Assembly (NCBI GenBank): GCA_022828595.1
Contig: JAKGHH010000005.1
Span: forward strand, 52,943,655-53,007,654
From: Nelumbo lutea
Taxonomy: Eukaryota > Streptophyta > Magnoliopsida > Proteales > Nelumbonaceae
Direction of reading: 5' to 3'
DNA length: 64,000 bases
Shown: one piece after another, positions 1 through 12,342 of the stretch
Layout: every line of letters starts with the position of its first letter
How positions within the stretch are numbered: the first letter of the stretch is position 1
Position numbers and translations under genes: made by a program
The notes under the pieces: model-generated
Databases searched by the model: none
What the model saw: the letters and a program-made list of their open reading frames with translations, nothing else
What the model was told of the DNA's origin: nothing

Positions 1-473
1 CCATTTCCCCGATCCCCATGGGGATCCAACCCATTTTTCCCCAATATGGTGGGTATGGGGATGTTTTTCCCCCTGTGGGGATGGAAATGAGGAAATCTTC
101 ATCCCTATTGGTGGAGATGGTGAGAGCACTCCCTGCCCAGTGTGGACCTCGATCCCCGCTAATATATATGTATATATACGCATACGTTTATATATGTACA
201 TAAGTACACATATGTCTATATGTTAATATTTTTAAAAATATGGTTGAATATGTTTGAATCTTTTCTAATACGATTGTAAATTTTAATTATTTTATTTTTA
301 TTTATTTTTAAATAAAATAAAATACAAAAACATGATGGTTAACATTATAAAGAATCACGGGGAGTGGGGATCCCATGGGGATGGGGATAACTTTGTCCCC
401 ATTAGCAAGGATGGAGACAAGGACGGGGATGGGGAGAGATTCCTCATCCCCACCCGCCCCGTTGCTATTCCTA
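1..473. mobile_element. hAT-like non-autonomous element, left end cut by window edge
   Basis: G/C-rich runs of GGGGATGGGGAT type at both ends (about 1-130 and 360-473) enclose an AT-rich core. Read on the minus strand, the right end starts TAGGAATAGCAACGGGGCGG, the common terminal form of plant hAT-like elements and nearly the same as the start of the element at 2915. The left terminus is outside the window, so neither target duplication nor full length can be seen. No transposase is visible. The short open frames here are low-complexity sequence, not genes. Confidence 0.5.
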
Positions 474-1913
474 ATCAAATAAATGAGATTGACCAACCTG
501 ATTTCTAGTATTTTCATTCAGCTTTGGTTCAACAATTTCCCAACCCAAATAGGTTGGATCAGTTTTGCTTTAGCATTTGTAAACTAACTAAAATTGAATG
601 ACTCGACCATAGATATATATTCATATTTTATATTTTAAATATATTTTTAATACAGGAAAATAGGAAGATTCCAATATTTCGTAGGCTAAAATATTTCATA
701 TCATAAATTTAATTTTTAAGTTTATTTTTTTAATAATGCCATTGTAATTCTTAAAATTAAAGCTTAATTTTTAAATTTAATTTATGTTTAAATATTTTGA
801 ACTAATCGACCAAACCAAAAATTAACCCAAATCGATATAACTAGAGTGACCAACTCCCCAACATGACCAGGTAGATTTGGTTAGCCAAACAACCTACAAT
901 TGAACCGAATCAACCCATGAACAATATTTTAATCTGCAATAATTATTAAAAATTTATAGCAAAAATAAAAAAAATAAAATTAAAAAGCTAAATAATAGTA
1001 GTTTAAACTCCAATAGTTATTGAAAAGTTTCTATTAAATAAATAAATAGATTTATACATAAGTATTGAAAATATATTTATCACAAAAATAATAAATAATT
1101 ACTAAAATATAATAAATATTAATTTTAGTATATATAAATAGATAATAAATATATATTATTTTTCAAGATTATTAATAATAAATATTAAAATTTTAAAGTT
1201 ATTTTCTAGACATATTAATTGGTATAAATGAAATTATTTATTTATAATATTATTTATTTATTTAAGCAATATGGTTATTTAAATTTTGAAATATTAATTA
1301 CTTGTTGAATTTAATAATCCAAAAAATTATAATACTATTAATACATAATTTGTTATTTTAATTATTTAAAATCTAGTTATGTTAAATATTTTGTTATTTA
1401 AAGTATTTAGTTATTTAACTAAATGTTTAAAATCTTAATGTATTTATTATAATTGAAAGTTATTCAGTAACTATTTAAAATATATTATTAATTGATTTAA
1501 AATATCAATTTTAATATTTTGTTATTTAAGATATTTAGTTATTGAAATATTTAAATGTTATTTCATTTTTAATGTTATATTTTTATTATTTGAATAACAT
1601 TTAGATTGAATGATCCCCAAAAATTATAATTTATATTGTTTGTACATAATTTCGTGATGAACTTTGAAAAAATATATAATTATTAATAATATTAATATTA
1701 TTAAATCAATTATAATTATCTTTTTTATTTTTAATAAATATTTTTTGAAGTTTTTATATAATTTTGTTAGAATATTTAAATAATTCTTAAATTTTTTAAT
1801 TCAGACTTCCTTTAAATAGATGTGGATAAAAAGTGGGGGAGAAGATAAATAATAATTAAAGATAATTTAGGAGAGAAACTCTCTACAAAATTAGAGATAA
1901 CTTAGGAGAAAGT
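474..1913. other. AT-rich intergenic DNA, nothing recognised
   Basis: Very AT-rich sequence with frequent stops in all frames. I see no coding pattern, no RNA gene and no clear repeat boundaries. It is probably old transposon-derived DNA. Confidence 0.6.
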
Positions 1914-2088
1914 GAGACCAAATTAACCCCCCACAACATCCCACATGTCCCAGCCATGTATTGAGAACATCTCCTGATGATGACATCATCATTCCTAGTA
2001 TTATCATCGGGAGATGTTCCCAATAAATGACAGGGATATGCTGTGGGACGTTGTGTGAGGCACCCTTGTGGAGGGCTGATTTGAACTC
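1914..2088. mobile_element. Foldback MITE copy 1, shared-tip hairpin family
   Basis: A 175-base imperfect inverted repeat. The arms meet at a tip that reads ATTGAGAACATCTCC on the left and GGGAGATGTTCCCAAT on the right. The flanks GGAGAAAGT (1905-1913) and GAAGAAAGT (2089-2097) look like a 9-bp target duplication with one mismatch, which fits a Mutator-like MITE. The termini are GAG(A/T)(C/T)CAAATTA on one side and the complement of GAGTTCAAATCAG on the other. There is no coding capacity. Confidence 0.65.
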
Positions 2089-2151
2089 GAAGAAAGTTGG
2101 GGATAGTGGAGGAAGTTGTTTAGAAGAAGTTTTAGGATATTAGATTTAGGT

Positions 2152-2345
2152 GAGATCAAATTAGCCCCCTACAAGATTGCTCCCCACAACGTCTCATAGC
2201 ACATTCTCGTTGTGTATTGAGAACATCTCCCAATGATGAAATCATAATTTTTGGTATTATCACTGGGAGATGTTCCCAATACATGGCGGGGATGTAATGT
2301 GGGACGTTGTGAGGGGCAATCTTGTGGGGGGGCTGATTTGAACTC
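2152..2345. mobile_element. Foldback MITE copy 2, shared-tip hairpin family
   Basis: Same design as the copy at 1914, about 60 bases away: termini GAGATCAAATTAGCCCCC and the complement of GAGTTCAAATCAGCCCC. The tip is ATTGAGAACATCTCCC / GGGAGATGTTCCCAAT. The flanks ATTTAGGT and ATTTAAGT suggest an 8- or 9-bp target duplication with one mismatch. The minus-strand open frame here is a by-product of the hairpin. Confidence 0.65.
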
Positions 2346-2360
2346 ATTTAAGTTATTGGA

Positions 2361-2362
2361 AC

Positions 2363-2409
<47 letters not shown>
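2361..2409. repeat. (GT)n(GA)n microsatellite
   Basis: A run of GT dinucleotides passes directly into a run of GA dinucleotides. A short (CA)n run follows at about 2529-2545. Confidence 0.9.
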
Positions 2410-2412
<3 letters not shown>

Positions 2413-2914
2413 TTTTAGGAAGATTTTTTTGTGGATGGTAGTTTCTAATTGGTATTTTAAAAAATGACATGGATTAAAAAATAAAAAAATCAAAAAAAGG
2501 AGAAAATTTCTAAACTTTCTTCTTTTAACACACACACACACACACTAGTAGGGATTTGTGCGATGCATGGGAATATCTAAAAGATGGAATAATTTTATGT
2601 ACTCTTAATTAATTAATAAATTAATAATCAAAATTTTCTGTTAATTAACTAAATGTATTCAAAGTTATTGCTAATATTTAAAATTTTAAAAATTGTAATT
2701 TTTCATTTAATGTTGATTTATATAAAATAATTATTGTTAATTTAATACGAACAAATAATTTTTAATAAATTTAATTATATTAATAATTTATAATATTTTT
2801 AATAAATATTATTATTTTCATTATTTTTAATGAAATTTTTATTGACTTTAAATAGATAAAAATAATTACAAAAGCTAACATTTTTATTAATTTCACTAAT
2901 AATTAACAATTATA

Positions 2915-5023
2915 TAGGAATGGCAATGGGGTGAGGCACCCTATCTATTCCCGCCCCATAGTCAAGACAATCTACCCCATTCCCAATGTCAAGCAGGTTC
3001 AGGGCAAGGCACTCACTCCCCGTTAGAGACGAGGAATCTTTGAATTTTCCTGCCTCATCCTTAGTGTTGGGCAAGTTCAAGGCAAAACACCCACTCCTCA
3101 TCAAGGATGGGGAATCCTCAAAATTTCCCCTCCCCCTCCCTAGTGTCGAGCGAGTTCAAGGCAAGTTACCCACACCCTATCAACCCAATATTCAATTTGA
3201 TGACTAAAATGATCAAAATGATATACCAAGTATAAGCCACACGACAAATTTCTAAAAGTACACTAAATTGTCTTTAATTTTCAAAAATATAATTTTATGT
3301 AAATTTTGGAAATTTTATTAGATTTATGTAATTTTAAAAATTTATTCAAATTTATTTTTAAATTATTATTAAATAATTTATAGAATTATACTAATTTATC
3401 TTATATTTTCTAATATGAACTAATCAATAATTTCCTTTTTCCAATATTATACTAATTTATCTTAATAAATTTATGTAATTATTCGTTCAAATTTTACTTT
3501 TTCCTTTCCCATACTCATTTATCTTTAATAATTTCCAATAATTTACAATGAAAATTACATGATTTTTCAATAGTTTTCCAAAATCTATAAAATGTAATAA
3601 ATTTGCCTAAAATTTTTAAAATATTTTAATAATTTTCAATAATTATTTAATATATTTTAAATAAACTTTCAAAAATTTTATATCTTTTAATTTTCAAAAT
3701 GTTATTTTACAAAAATGTACTTTTATGAAAAATTTATTACATTTGTGTAATTATGAATATTTATTGAAAATTATTTTAAATTGTTATTAAATATTTATTT
3801 TTATTCGGTAGTTTACTAACAAAATTACACTAATTTATCTTTTCGGTATAAATGAATTAATAATTTCATTTTCCAACATTATAATATTTTATTCCCCCAT
3901 CTGCATTCGGTTATTAACTATAATAATATCAATGCCTAAAATTTTATACTTTTTGATAATTGTTAAATATAATTATCAATTTTATGGGAATTAGTTAAAG
4001 AGTTTTAAATTTCTATAAAATGCCGTTATTAACATAAATATAACAATATTTACCCAAAATACTTTAAAAAGTTGTTATGAGTTAATTAATAATAATACTT
4101 ATTATTTTTTGTTAATTTACTATAAAAATATTTAATTTTTGGTAATTTACTAACCATATTTATTAACTTTTGGTAATAACACTATTTAATGGTCATTGAA
4201 TATGGGTTGGATTAAGTATTAACCATATTTAACTATTTGTTAACTAATATGGACATTTTAAATGAGAGAGAGTGGATTATAGATTGGGGGAGAGATTTTA
4301 GGAATTGATTGGGGAGTGGGGTAACATGATAAGTTCCTAATAGCTTAGAGGAAATACCTAAGGGCTTTAGGAGAGAGAGATTCTAGGAATAATTTTATGT
4401 AGTTCGGTTGGGAATTGTGACATGACTTTAATGGAAGTGGTAGGAAGGAGAGAGGAGAGAGAGTCAAGGAGAATGTAGAGTGGGGTAATGAAGCAAGGAG
4501 AGGCATGCTGACGTGGACTATCTTGCTATATATATACTAGCGGGGCCTGTGCAATGCACGGGATGGGGTACCCTTCATTGTCCTTCGCCCCCATAAGTAA
4601 AGATACACTACACCATCCCCACCCTGATCCTAGTGGTGGGGTGGGTTTGGAGCAAGGCACCCATTTCTCACTTTGAGGCAACCACCTAAAAAAAATTTAA
4701 TTTATGGATATTTTACAAATAGGATTATGGGAATTTGGGGGTATTTTATAAATAAAATTATGAGATTCTAGGATTATAAGAATATGAGGAAAACTTAGAG
4801 ATATTTTAAAAATCAATATTAAATCTACATGAATATTTTATTAATTTACCATCAGGTTCGGGGAATTATATGCAAACCCCATCCCTAATTTGGAGCAAAA
4901 AATATTTTACCTTCCCCCACCCCGTCTCTGCCCGTCCCCGTTTAAGATTTGAGAAAACATGCCCTATTTGGGGGTGGGGTAGGGTTAGGCCCTAGTTTTA
5001 TAGGGAAAAAGTTGCCATCCCTA
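2915..5023. mobile_element. Non-autonomous hAT-like element, 2.1 kb, intact target duplication
   Basis: The left end reads TAGGAATGGCAATGGGG and the right end reads GTTGCCATCCCTA, an inverted pair typical of plant hAT-like elements. The same eight bases, CAATTATA, flank both sides (2907-2914 and 5024-5031), a perfect hAT-sized target duplication. Subterminal G/C-rich blocks occur at 2930-3180 and 4545-4990, and the core is AT-rich. No transposase frame is recognisable, so it must have moved with a transposase supplied elsewhere. Confidence 0.75.
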
Positions 5024-6390
5024 CAATTATAATAATTTTCTATAACTAATTAACTAATAGTAAATTAAATAACAATAAATTACAATATGTTATTATAATT
5101 TTCAAAAAATTATTGAAATTGCTATTGAATAGTAGCAATGTATAGTAAATTAATTATTTATAATAAACAATAAATTAATGTAAATTATTTTCTTTTTAAG
5201 TCAACCATGTGGTCTAGATCCGTGTGGTCAACCATGTGGTCTAGATCCATAATTATTTATAATAAACAATAAATTATTTAATTAAAGAAAACCATTTGTT
5301 ATTAATTAATGTAAAATCAGGTATGATCGAAGTCAACCATGTGGTCTAGATCCGTGTGGATAGACTTAATAATTTTCCTAAATTATTTAATAATTATTTA
5401 TTAAATAATAATGGATTATTATTTAAATATTTTTTGAGCATATTTTTTCTTAGGTTAATTTCTTAAAATTTTAATTACTTATTTTAAAAATAATTATGGG
5501 TTATTAATTAAAGAGTTTCCCTAAATTATTTGATAAATTTTATCTATAATTATTGATTTTATAGAAATTAGTAAATTATGCCAATTAGTCTATCCCCCCT
5601 GTCTCTGCCCCATCCTGGTTTAAGATTGAGAAAACTTGCCCCATTCAGGGCGAGGTAGGGTAAGGCCCCAGTTTTACAGGGAAAATTGCCATCACTACAA
5701 TTCTAATAATTTTCTATAACTAATTAACTAACAGTAAATTATTACAAAAAATTAACTAATATTAAATTAAATAACAATAAATTACAATGTTTTATGATAA
5801 TTTCCAAAAAAAATATTGAAATTGCTATTGAATAGTAGTAATGTATAGTAAATTAATTATTTACAATAATAATAAATTAATGTAAATTATTTACTGTTAA
5901 TCAAACTAAATAATAATAGTAAACTAATGTAATTATAGTAAATTACATTACTTTTAAGTAAAAGTAAACAATTTGTTGTTAATTAATGTAAAACCATGTA
6001 TGATCGAAGTCAACCATGTGGTCTAGACCAGTGTGTATAGACTTAATAATTTTCCTAAATTATTTAATAAATATTTATTGAAATAATAATAATTTATTGT
6101 TATTTAAATAATTATGAAACAATTTTTGATAGATTAATTTTCTAATTTATTTTTCCTCAAATTTTTATTAATCATTTAGTTAGATAATAATGATGTATTA
6201 TTATTTAAATTCTTTTGGAGAATATTTTTCACTGATTAATTTCTTAAAATTTTAATTACTTATTTAAAAAATAATTATTGATTATTAGTTAAAGAGTTTC
6301 CCTAAATTATTTGATAATCGTTAACTATAATTATTGATTTTATAGAAATTAGTAAATTGTGCTAATTAGTAATATCTTTTATCAATAAAT
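4917..6390. repeat. Imperfect tandem duplication of about 0.7 kb
   Basis: The stretch from about 4917 to 5585 recurs at about 5586-6390. Paired landmarks are the GTCTCTGCCC blocks (4922, 5599), the hAT-type end (5011, 5680), a GTCAACCATGTGGTCTAGA block (5332, 6008) and AAAGAGTTTCCCTAAATT (5508, 6291). The unit therefore includes the right end of the hAT-like element plus its flank. A shorter GTCAACCATGTGGTCTAGAT repeat also occurs twice near 5200-5250. The sequence is AT-rich and non-coding. Confidence 0.7.
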
Positions 6391-7088
6391 TATTATTGTA
6401 AAATTTTAATGACATTTTATTAAATTACAATGATTCATGAAAATTACGTTAAATGTTGAAATTTTGAACATTTATTAATAACCAACAAATTATTAAATAA
6501 TGGATTGTTTATTAATTTTTGGTAGATTATTAAATTATTTAATATTTGTTAAATAATTTATTATTTCTAAATAATTATATCATAATTTTTGGTAGATAAT
6601 TTTTCAGAAATTTTTGATAATTTTTATAACTAATGGATTATTTAACAAAAGATTATTATTTAAGAATAGATTATTTAACAATAATGGAAGATGCCATGAA
6701 TATATAGACAACATTGAATTCCCCTTATTCCCCTCTCTTTAATTTGCTTGAAATCATTGTATTTGATTTGGAAAACCAAATTTTAGTAAAGTATGACCAT
6801 ATTTTTATGGGAAAGTGGAGAGAATAGAGGGGAATTAGAGATGGAAGTCAAGGAGAGTATAAAACATATTTTGAGCTAATTAAGGAGAGAAGTTTGGTTT
6901 TTATAGAAAGTGAGAGACGTGAGTTGGGGGGGGGGGAGAGAACCCAATGGGAAGGAGAGGAATGAAGAGAGATGGTGCTAAGATGGTAAATTGAGAGTGG
7001 TGGAAAGGGGGAGTGGAGAGAGAGTCAAGGAGAATGCAGGGTTGGGGTAATGGAGCAAGGAGAAGTAAGATGACATGGACTATCTTGC

Positions 7089-7152
<64 letters not shown>

Positions 7153-7160
7153 TGCTCCAC
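6391..7160. other. AT-rich intergenic DNA ending in a (TA)n(GA)n microsatellite
   Basis: AT-rich sequence passes into a purine-rich stretch (about 6820-7060), then (TA)n at about 7089-7113 and (GA)n at about 7114-7150. Sequence resembling 7000-7090 also occurs at about 4440-4530. Open frames on both strands here are low-complexity artefacts. Confidence 0.7.
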
Positions 7161-7162
7161 AC

Positions 7163-7322
7163 AAGATCGGCTTCAATCAGTGCAACGCCCGTTCAAACAG
7201 CCTTTACAGCCTTGGATTGGGAACACCTCCGTACTTCTATACTTTATTTCACGGGGAGATATTCCCAATGCAAGGCTATGATGGTTGTTTGAACAGGCTT
7301 TGCACTGACTGAATCCCATTTT
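7163..7322. mobile_element. Foldback MITE copy 3 with perfect 9-bp target duplication
   Basis: A 160-base inverted repeat running from AAGATCGGCTTCAATCAG to CTGACTGAATCCCATTTT. The same nine bases, GCTCCACAC, lie on both sides (7154-7162 and 7323-7331), which indicates a Mutator-type insertion. The tip (ATTGGGAACACCTCC / GGGGAGATATTCCCAAT) matches the copies near 2 kb. The stem is a different sequence but still pairs with itself. The several short open frames are products of the hairpin. Confidence 0.75.
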
Positions 7323-7331
7323 GCTCCACAC

Positions 7332-7935
7332 CACCACCATCTCCACCACTTCCATCTACGGGGGGGGATAGCCCATCCTCCATACCCATAAGGCCATAAC
7401 CCCAGCCTGGGTGGCAATGGGATTTTGAGGTCCTTTCTATCTCAAGTTCTTTTTTGTAACACTGCTCTTCTAATTAAAAGTTAAATTCAAAATATAAATA
7501 TTAACTATTAAGTCCATGTTTTTTTTAATGAGATGCACACAACTTCCATATGGTTGCATCACTTGCTAGAATCATAATCTCCCTATTCTATCACGAGAGG
7601 AACTTGTGGCAGGTAGAGGGACCTCACTAAGTCATAATTTTTCATGGGCAACAAAAACATAAAAAAAAAGAAGAAAAAAATTAAATCTATTTTGAACCTC
7701 AATCAAAAATAAAATAGTCTTTCTCTAGTCTCTACAACTAAAATTCTTGTTTCCTCTTCCTCCCATCTTGCGTGTGGTTCAAAGGGATTGTTGAGCAATT
7801 CAATATAGACTATTCTTGATCTAGTAAGGGAAAAAGGAGAGACTACTGACTTGTAGATGGCCTAACATCTAGTTTAAAAGAGTATATAAATGAATTAGTT
7901 TGAAAGAAATTAAAAGAACAAAAAAAAGGGGGTGA
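7332..7935. other. Intergenic DNA, nothing recognised
   Basis: No coding pattern, RNA gene or clear repeat boundary is visible. A (CCA)-rich stretch is at about 7328-7350. Confidence 0.5.
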
Positions 7936-8460
7936 GGGGAATCCTGATTAATACCTTGTACTTTGGGCCTAGTGCTACTTTGGTCCCTAAACTTTAAAAT
8001 ATGACAATTCAATACCTGAATTTTAAAAACGTGTCAATCCAATATTTGTCGTTAAGTGGCATTTGAAAAGATACAAATGCCCTTTAAGTGTCATCTAGTT
8101 CTCTTTATCAACCATCCAAACATTGATAAAAAATAAACAGTCCCAAATCCTTACTTTTTCTATTCAAGAAAGTTGGGGTCATTTTTCACATTGGCATTCT
8201 GGTGACCCCAACTTTCTTGAATAAAAGAGGCAAAGATTTGAGACTTCATTTTTTTGTCAATATTTGAAGGATTGATAAAGAAAATTAGATAACACTGGAA
8301 GTACATTCATATATTTTCAAATGCCACTTAAGGGTTGATTAACAGTAGATTCTAAATTGGTATATTATGAAAATTTACGTACTAAATTATCACATTTTAA
8401 AATCCGGAGAGGAAAATAACACTTGGCTCAAAATACAGAGTACCATTCCAGAATTTTCCC
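7936..8460. mobile_element. Long-TIR Mutator-like MITE copy 1
   Basis: Long inverted arms. The left arm contains CTTGTACTTTGGGCCTAGTG and the right arm contains its imperfect complement around 8431-8448. Internal phrases such as CTTTATCAACCATCCAAA are shared with the copies at 9995 and 16040. The copy at 16040 has a clean 9-bp target duplication, which is why I place the family with Mutator. The edges here are approximate. It has no coding capacity. Confidence 0.65.
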
Positions 8461-8551
8461 AAAAAAAGAAGAGAGAAGATAAACGTGTTACATGAAGAGG
8501 GGTTTAACGTTTTCTGAAATGAAAATCTTTTGTAGGAATATCAACTGCTTT

Positions 8552-8679
8552 GAACACATGGGGTACTAGTTTTCTTATTAGGCTAGAATCAGAAGGGAGC
8601 ATGCTACGTCCATTTGAACACATGGGGTAATAGTTTTCTTATTAGGCTAGAATCAGAAGGGAGAAGGCTACGTCAATAA
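8552..8679. repeat. 64-bp direct tandem repeat, two copies
   Basis: GAACACATGGGGTA begins both copies (8552 and 8616), and the shared phrase TTCTTATTAGGCTAGAATCA runs through both, with only a few differences. The flanking 8461-9149 shows nothing else I can identify. Confidence 0.85.
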
Positions 8680-9149
8680 TTCTCTTAATTTAATCTGTTT
8701 ATGGACTCTAGCCAACCTGAAATCTTGGGAGATGGGAGTGGAGAACTGAAAATGCGGTTTTCACACTACGTTTGATACAAGTTACAACGCCTAGAAAGGA
8801 AGCCCCTAGAAACGAAGATAATGTTTTAAAAACAGAAAACACAACTAGCAAATTGGCTTGCTTAAGAGGTGTTCGACAATATGATCGGTTTTGTCTGTTA
8901 AACTCAAACTCAAACAATTGACTTGGTGGTGGCACGGCATTCCTCGCACAGTAGAGGAGGAATGGGGTCAAAAACTCAAAACTCGTTAATTCATCAAGCT
9001 CTCTATGCCTATGGTGTATGATCGGTGTGACTCACAGACTCAGTAGTGGCTTCACCCAATTATTCTAATACTTAAATGAAGTATATATATTGGATTCAAT
9101 TTTTTTTTGGTAGAAAAAACGATTTGGTTATGAAGTTGTAATTTTAAAA

Positions 9150-9222
9150 CGCCATCTGTGGGAATCGAACCCACGACCACGTGGTTAAAAGCCACGCGCT
9201 CTACCAGCTGAGCTAAGATGGC
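9150..9222 (-). tRNA. tRNA-Lys (anticodon UUU)
   Basis: On the minus strand this 73-base sequence folds as a standard cloverleaf. The acceptor stem is GCCATCT/AGATGGC with discriminator G. The D-arm contains TAGCTCAGCTGGTAGAGC. The anticodon stem CGTGG/CCACG encloses the loop CTTTTAA, so the anticodon is TTT (UUU), which reads lysine. The T-arm has the canonical GGTTCGAATCC-type loop. There is no intron, and no CCA is encoded, as expected for a nuclear eukaryotic tRNA. Just downstream, the minus strand reads TTTT (complement of 9146-9149), a Pol III stop signal. It lies in transposon-rich DNA but shows no disabling change. Confidence 0.93.
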
Positions 9223-9552
9223 TTACTGTTTTACTTAATTGAATATTTTTAGACGTGTAATATAAGCTTAGTTTTTACCAATAAAATGAATATAGACACC
9301 ATCCCGAGGAAATAAGAAAAAGTGCAAAGAAATAAAAAGTCATCCCAATTCATCTTTCTGACCAATAAAACCAATGTAGACACTAGACAGGCATGATTCA
9401 CTAGCTGAATCGTTCAGAAAGATTAGGGATGCAAATGGGGTAGGTTGTGCTAGGCTTAAGGTCAATCGGATTTCATGAATGACTTACTTTTTCAATGAAA
9501 ACTATGGACCAACCTCGTTTATCTTTGCTCTGTTGTACAATGTGGTTGCAAG

Positions 9553-9944
9553 TATGGGTGTCAATGGACTGATTTTGGGTTGGATGTTGGACCGACCAAT
9601 AAGGCATTGAATTGGACCAGTCCAGACTTAATGACCCAAATTATTTATTAGTTTGGATTGGACCTGGTCCATGGGTAATGGATTTATATTGGATTGGGTT
9701 GGATTGAATCAATATCTGTTCCACTGATAGAAGATAAGAATATAAGTATCAATGGACCAGGTTTTGGTTGGAAGCAATCTAAATTAAAACCAATCTGGAT
9801 AGATTGGATGGTCCAGACACTGAATTGGATTGGTTCAAAATAGTCCATAGTATTCATCAGATTGGACTGGACCTGGTCCATCTGTAATGGACTTGTATTG
9901 GACCGGATCAGATTGGACCAAATTCGGTCCAATTGACACCCCTA
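9553..9944. mobile_element. hAT-like MITE, 392 bp, perfect 8-bp target duplication
   Basis: The left end reads TATGGGTGTCAATGGAC and the right end is the complement of TAGGGGTGTCAATTGGACC. GTTGCAAG flanks both sides (9545-9552 and 9945-9952). Multiple TTGGATTGGA-type subterminal repeats fill the body, as is common in hAT elements. The open frame at 9684-9932 is just this repeat. The preceding 9223-9552 holds nothing I recognise. Confidence 0.8.
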
Positions 9945-9994
9945 GTTGCAAGAGAAACAATTTTATTTGCATGAGATATGGAGTAATATTTGTA

Positions 9995-10507
9995 CTAAAT
10001 TGTAGATTAATTAGTATCCTGTAGGCCTGTACTTTTACTTTGGGCCTAGTCTCATTTTGGTACCTGAATTTTAAAACATGCCAATCTAGTACCTGAGCTC
10101 TCAAACCATTCCATTTTAGTCCAAAATTGTTAACTGCTGTTAAGTGATATGTAAAATGACTTAAATGCCTTTCAAGTGTCACCTAATTTTCTTTATCAAC
10201 CATCCAAATGCCCATATCTCTTTGAATTGGTGATGGATTTAGGATTGTTTACCATTGCTTTGGTTTAACCTTGATTCTTGAGGAAGAAGATGATGAATAT
10301 TGCCTTATTTTGAAGGATAATTTTGATATTTTCAAAAGTTTTAAGTTGTATATGCCATCATGTGATATAGATAACTGGTGTGTTGCTAATGACAGGGATT
10401 CAACTGAGACGTTTTGAGAGTTCAAGTATTTGATTGGCATGTTTTAAAATTTCAATACCAAATTGAGACTTAGCCCAAAGTACAGAGTGCTAATATGTAA
10501 TTTACCC
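9995..10507. mobile_element. Long-TIR Mutator-like MITE copy 2
   Basis: Shares arms and internal phrases with the copies at 7936 and 16040: TACTTTGGGCCTAGT near the left end, its imperfect complement near 10461-10480, and CTTTATCAACCATCCAAATG in the interior. Edges are approximate and no target duplication is clear. It does not encode a protein. Confidence 0.6.
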
Positions 10508-10968
10508 TATATATAAATCGCTTACATTTTTATTGGATGCTATGATGCTAACCCTTTATCAAGTGATTCCAGAATTTGGTAGTCTATGTTTTGGCAATCC
10601 CCTCCTAGGGATTGAATTAAACTCAACACAGATAGGGCTATTAAAAGGACATTCAGGGGAGGCAACTAAAGGTTTTTTTTCCTATGCTTCTAGTATTATT
10701 TAGCCTGCATGTAGGTGTTAATCTATCTGTAATAATGAAGACAAATTTTTAAATTTGACCATTGGGTGAAAGTCAATATAATAGGGTGGTGTCACAGTGA
10801 ATATAAAATTTCATTTAAATGTTTTGGGTAGCAATTCCAATACCGAATAGAATACTGCTTAAAACACTTGTTGATCTCTTAATCATCAGGAGTACTACCA
10901 ACCAAACCAGTTTCATGTTTGACATGAAATGTTGTTGCGTCATTAAACGTTTAAACTTTGAACCTTAA

Positions 10969-11099
10969 GGTTATGTTTGGTTTGAAGGAAAAGGTAGGGT
11001 AAGGAAGGAAAAGTTAGAAAAACTTTTATAAATCTTGTATGATTTCCCTACTACCTTTCCCTTCTTTGCCCTACTTTTTCTTTCAAACCAAATATGGCT
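10969..11099. mobile_element. Tourist/Harbinger-like MITE (TAA target)
   Basis: About 131 bases with inverted ends: GGTTATGTTTGGTTTGAAGG on the left and the complement of AGCCATATTTGGTTTGAAAG on the right. TAA lies on both sides, the target size of PIF/Harbinger elements. The 10508-10968 stretch before it shows no recognisable feature. Confidence 0.65.
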
Positions 11100-11673
11100 T
11101 AAATGACAATAGAATCAAACACAATCTGGGTATTTACATGCAACGTTTGCAAATGATATCTCGTGCCCATTTTCCATTTTGTATTTTTTGATAGTAAAAT
11201 AAAACAAAGTTGCATTAAGAGAAAAGAAGGAATATATCAAATATGAGGGTGACCCAAAACAAACACCAAAGCCAAGCCCCAGGGTATAAACAGGCCAAAA
11301 GAAAATCACTCAGCCTGCCCATCAGCACAAACAAAGCCCACTAGAATTCACCGACTATCTTGCATAGGCCCATAAACCTTAACAAGCCCAGAGATAAGCC
11401 AAACCAATATAACAGGAATATGCCACCCAACTCACAACTCACAAGCAAAAGCCCTTGTGAATTCAAATTTAAATTTATTTCGAGCTTTCTTTGGATTATA
11501 AAAGTGGAAATGAAATTAAATGGATCCTTAAGAGAGCTTGTATGTTCTAAATCAGTATAGTTATTAGTAATGATAATAAGATTTATAATCTTATCTTGAA
11601 ATGATATTAGCTAGATATGGATCATATTTTTTTTTTGAGGGGGGGGGGGCAAAAAGAGAGATCTTCAATTTTT

Positions 11674-11918
11674 GGCTGTGTTTGGTTGCAGTGCAAATTT
11701 ATTTGCACTAGTATAAATGCTTGGGAATGCAAATTCAAATAATGCAAATTTTAGTTTAATTTTATTTTAGGTTTTACTTTATTGTTTGAGGTCTTATTTT
11801 ACTTTATTTGTATTGCAATCAAACAAAATAAGGTTAATTTTAAAATAAAAATAAATATCATTTGCACTACCATGACTTTGCATCAATACAAATAAATTGC
11901 ATTGCAACCAAATAAGTA
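11674..11918. mobile_element. Possible Tourist-like MITE
   Basis: The left end GGCTGTGTTTGGTTGCAGTG pairs imperfectly with the right end, whose complement reads TTATTTGGTTGCAATGC. The interior is AT-rich and partly self-complementary. The target site is not clear. Confidence 0.45.
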
Positions 11919-12342
11919 CAATCAAGAATACAAAACTCCTTCCTTATTACATATTATAAATTTCTGAGTGGAGCATGCTCTAGTTATACTATGAACCGGT
12001 AAGTTCTGTTCCTTATTTATATACATAAACTGTACGTCATCCATAAATTGTAATACATATTGTAGATTATCCAAAAAGATATGGTCTTCCCAACTATAGT
12101 GCTGGAGGAAAATTCACCGGTTATGATCAAATTGAACATTATCTCAGTTAGACCTATTTTTTGGCCGGCCTGAAGTCCGAGCCCAAAGTAATGTAAAATG
12201 TTAATGGCACAAGATCGAAGCCCAGCTGGTGAATAGGTCTCTCCTTTTTTGGCTCAACATTTTGCAATAACGCTTCCAATTAAAGGCTAAAGCTTGATGG
12301 GAAATTTTCATGAGCACCATCCCGTTAGGGCAAGGGACTTGA

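Noticed and set aside
6901..7312. Overlapping frames around 7.0-7.3 kb
   Set aside because: They cross a (TA)n(GA)n microsatellite and a foldback MITE.
11115..11560. Possible 3' tail of a LINE or processed transcript on the minus strand
   Set aside because: The style (CCTGGGGCTTGG, then ATATTCCTTCTTTTCTC) is suggestive, but no reverse transcriptase, poly-A end or target duplication is visible.
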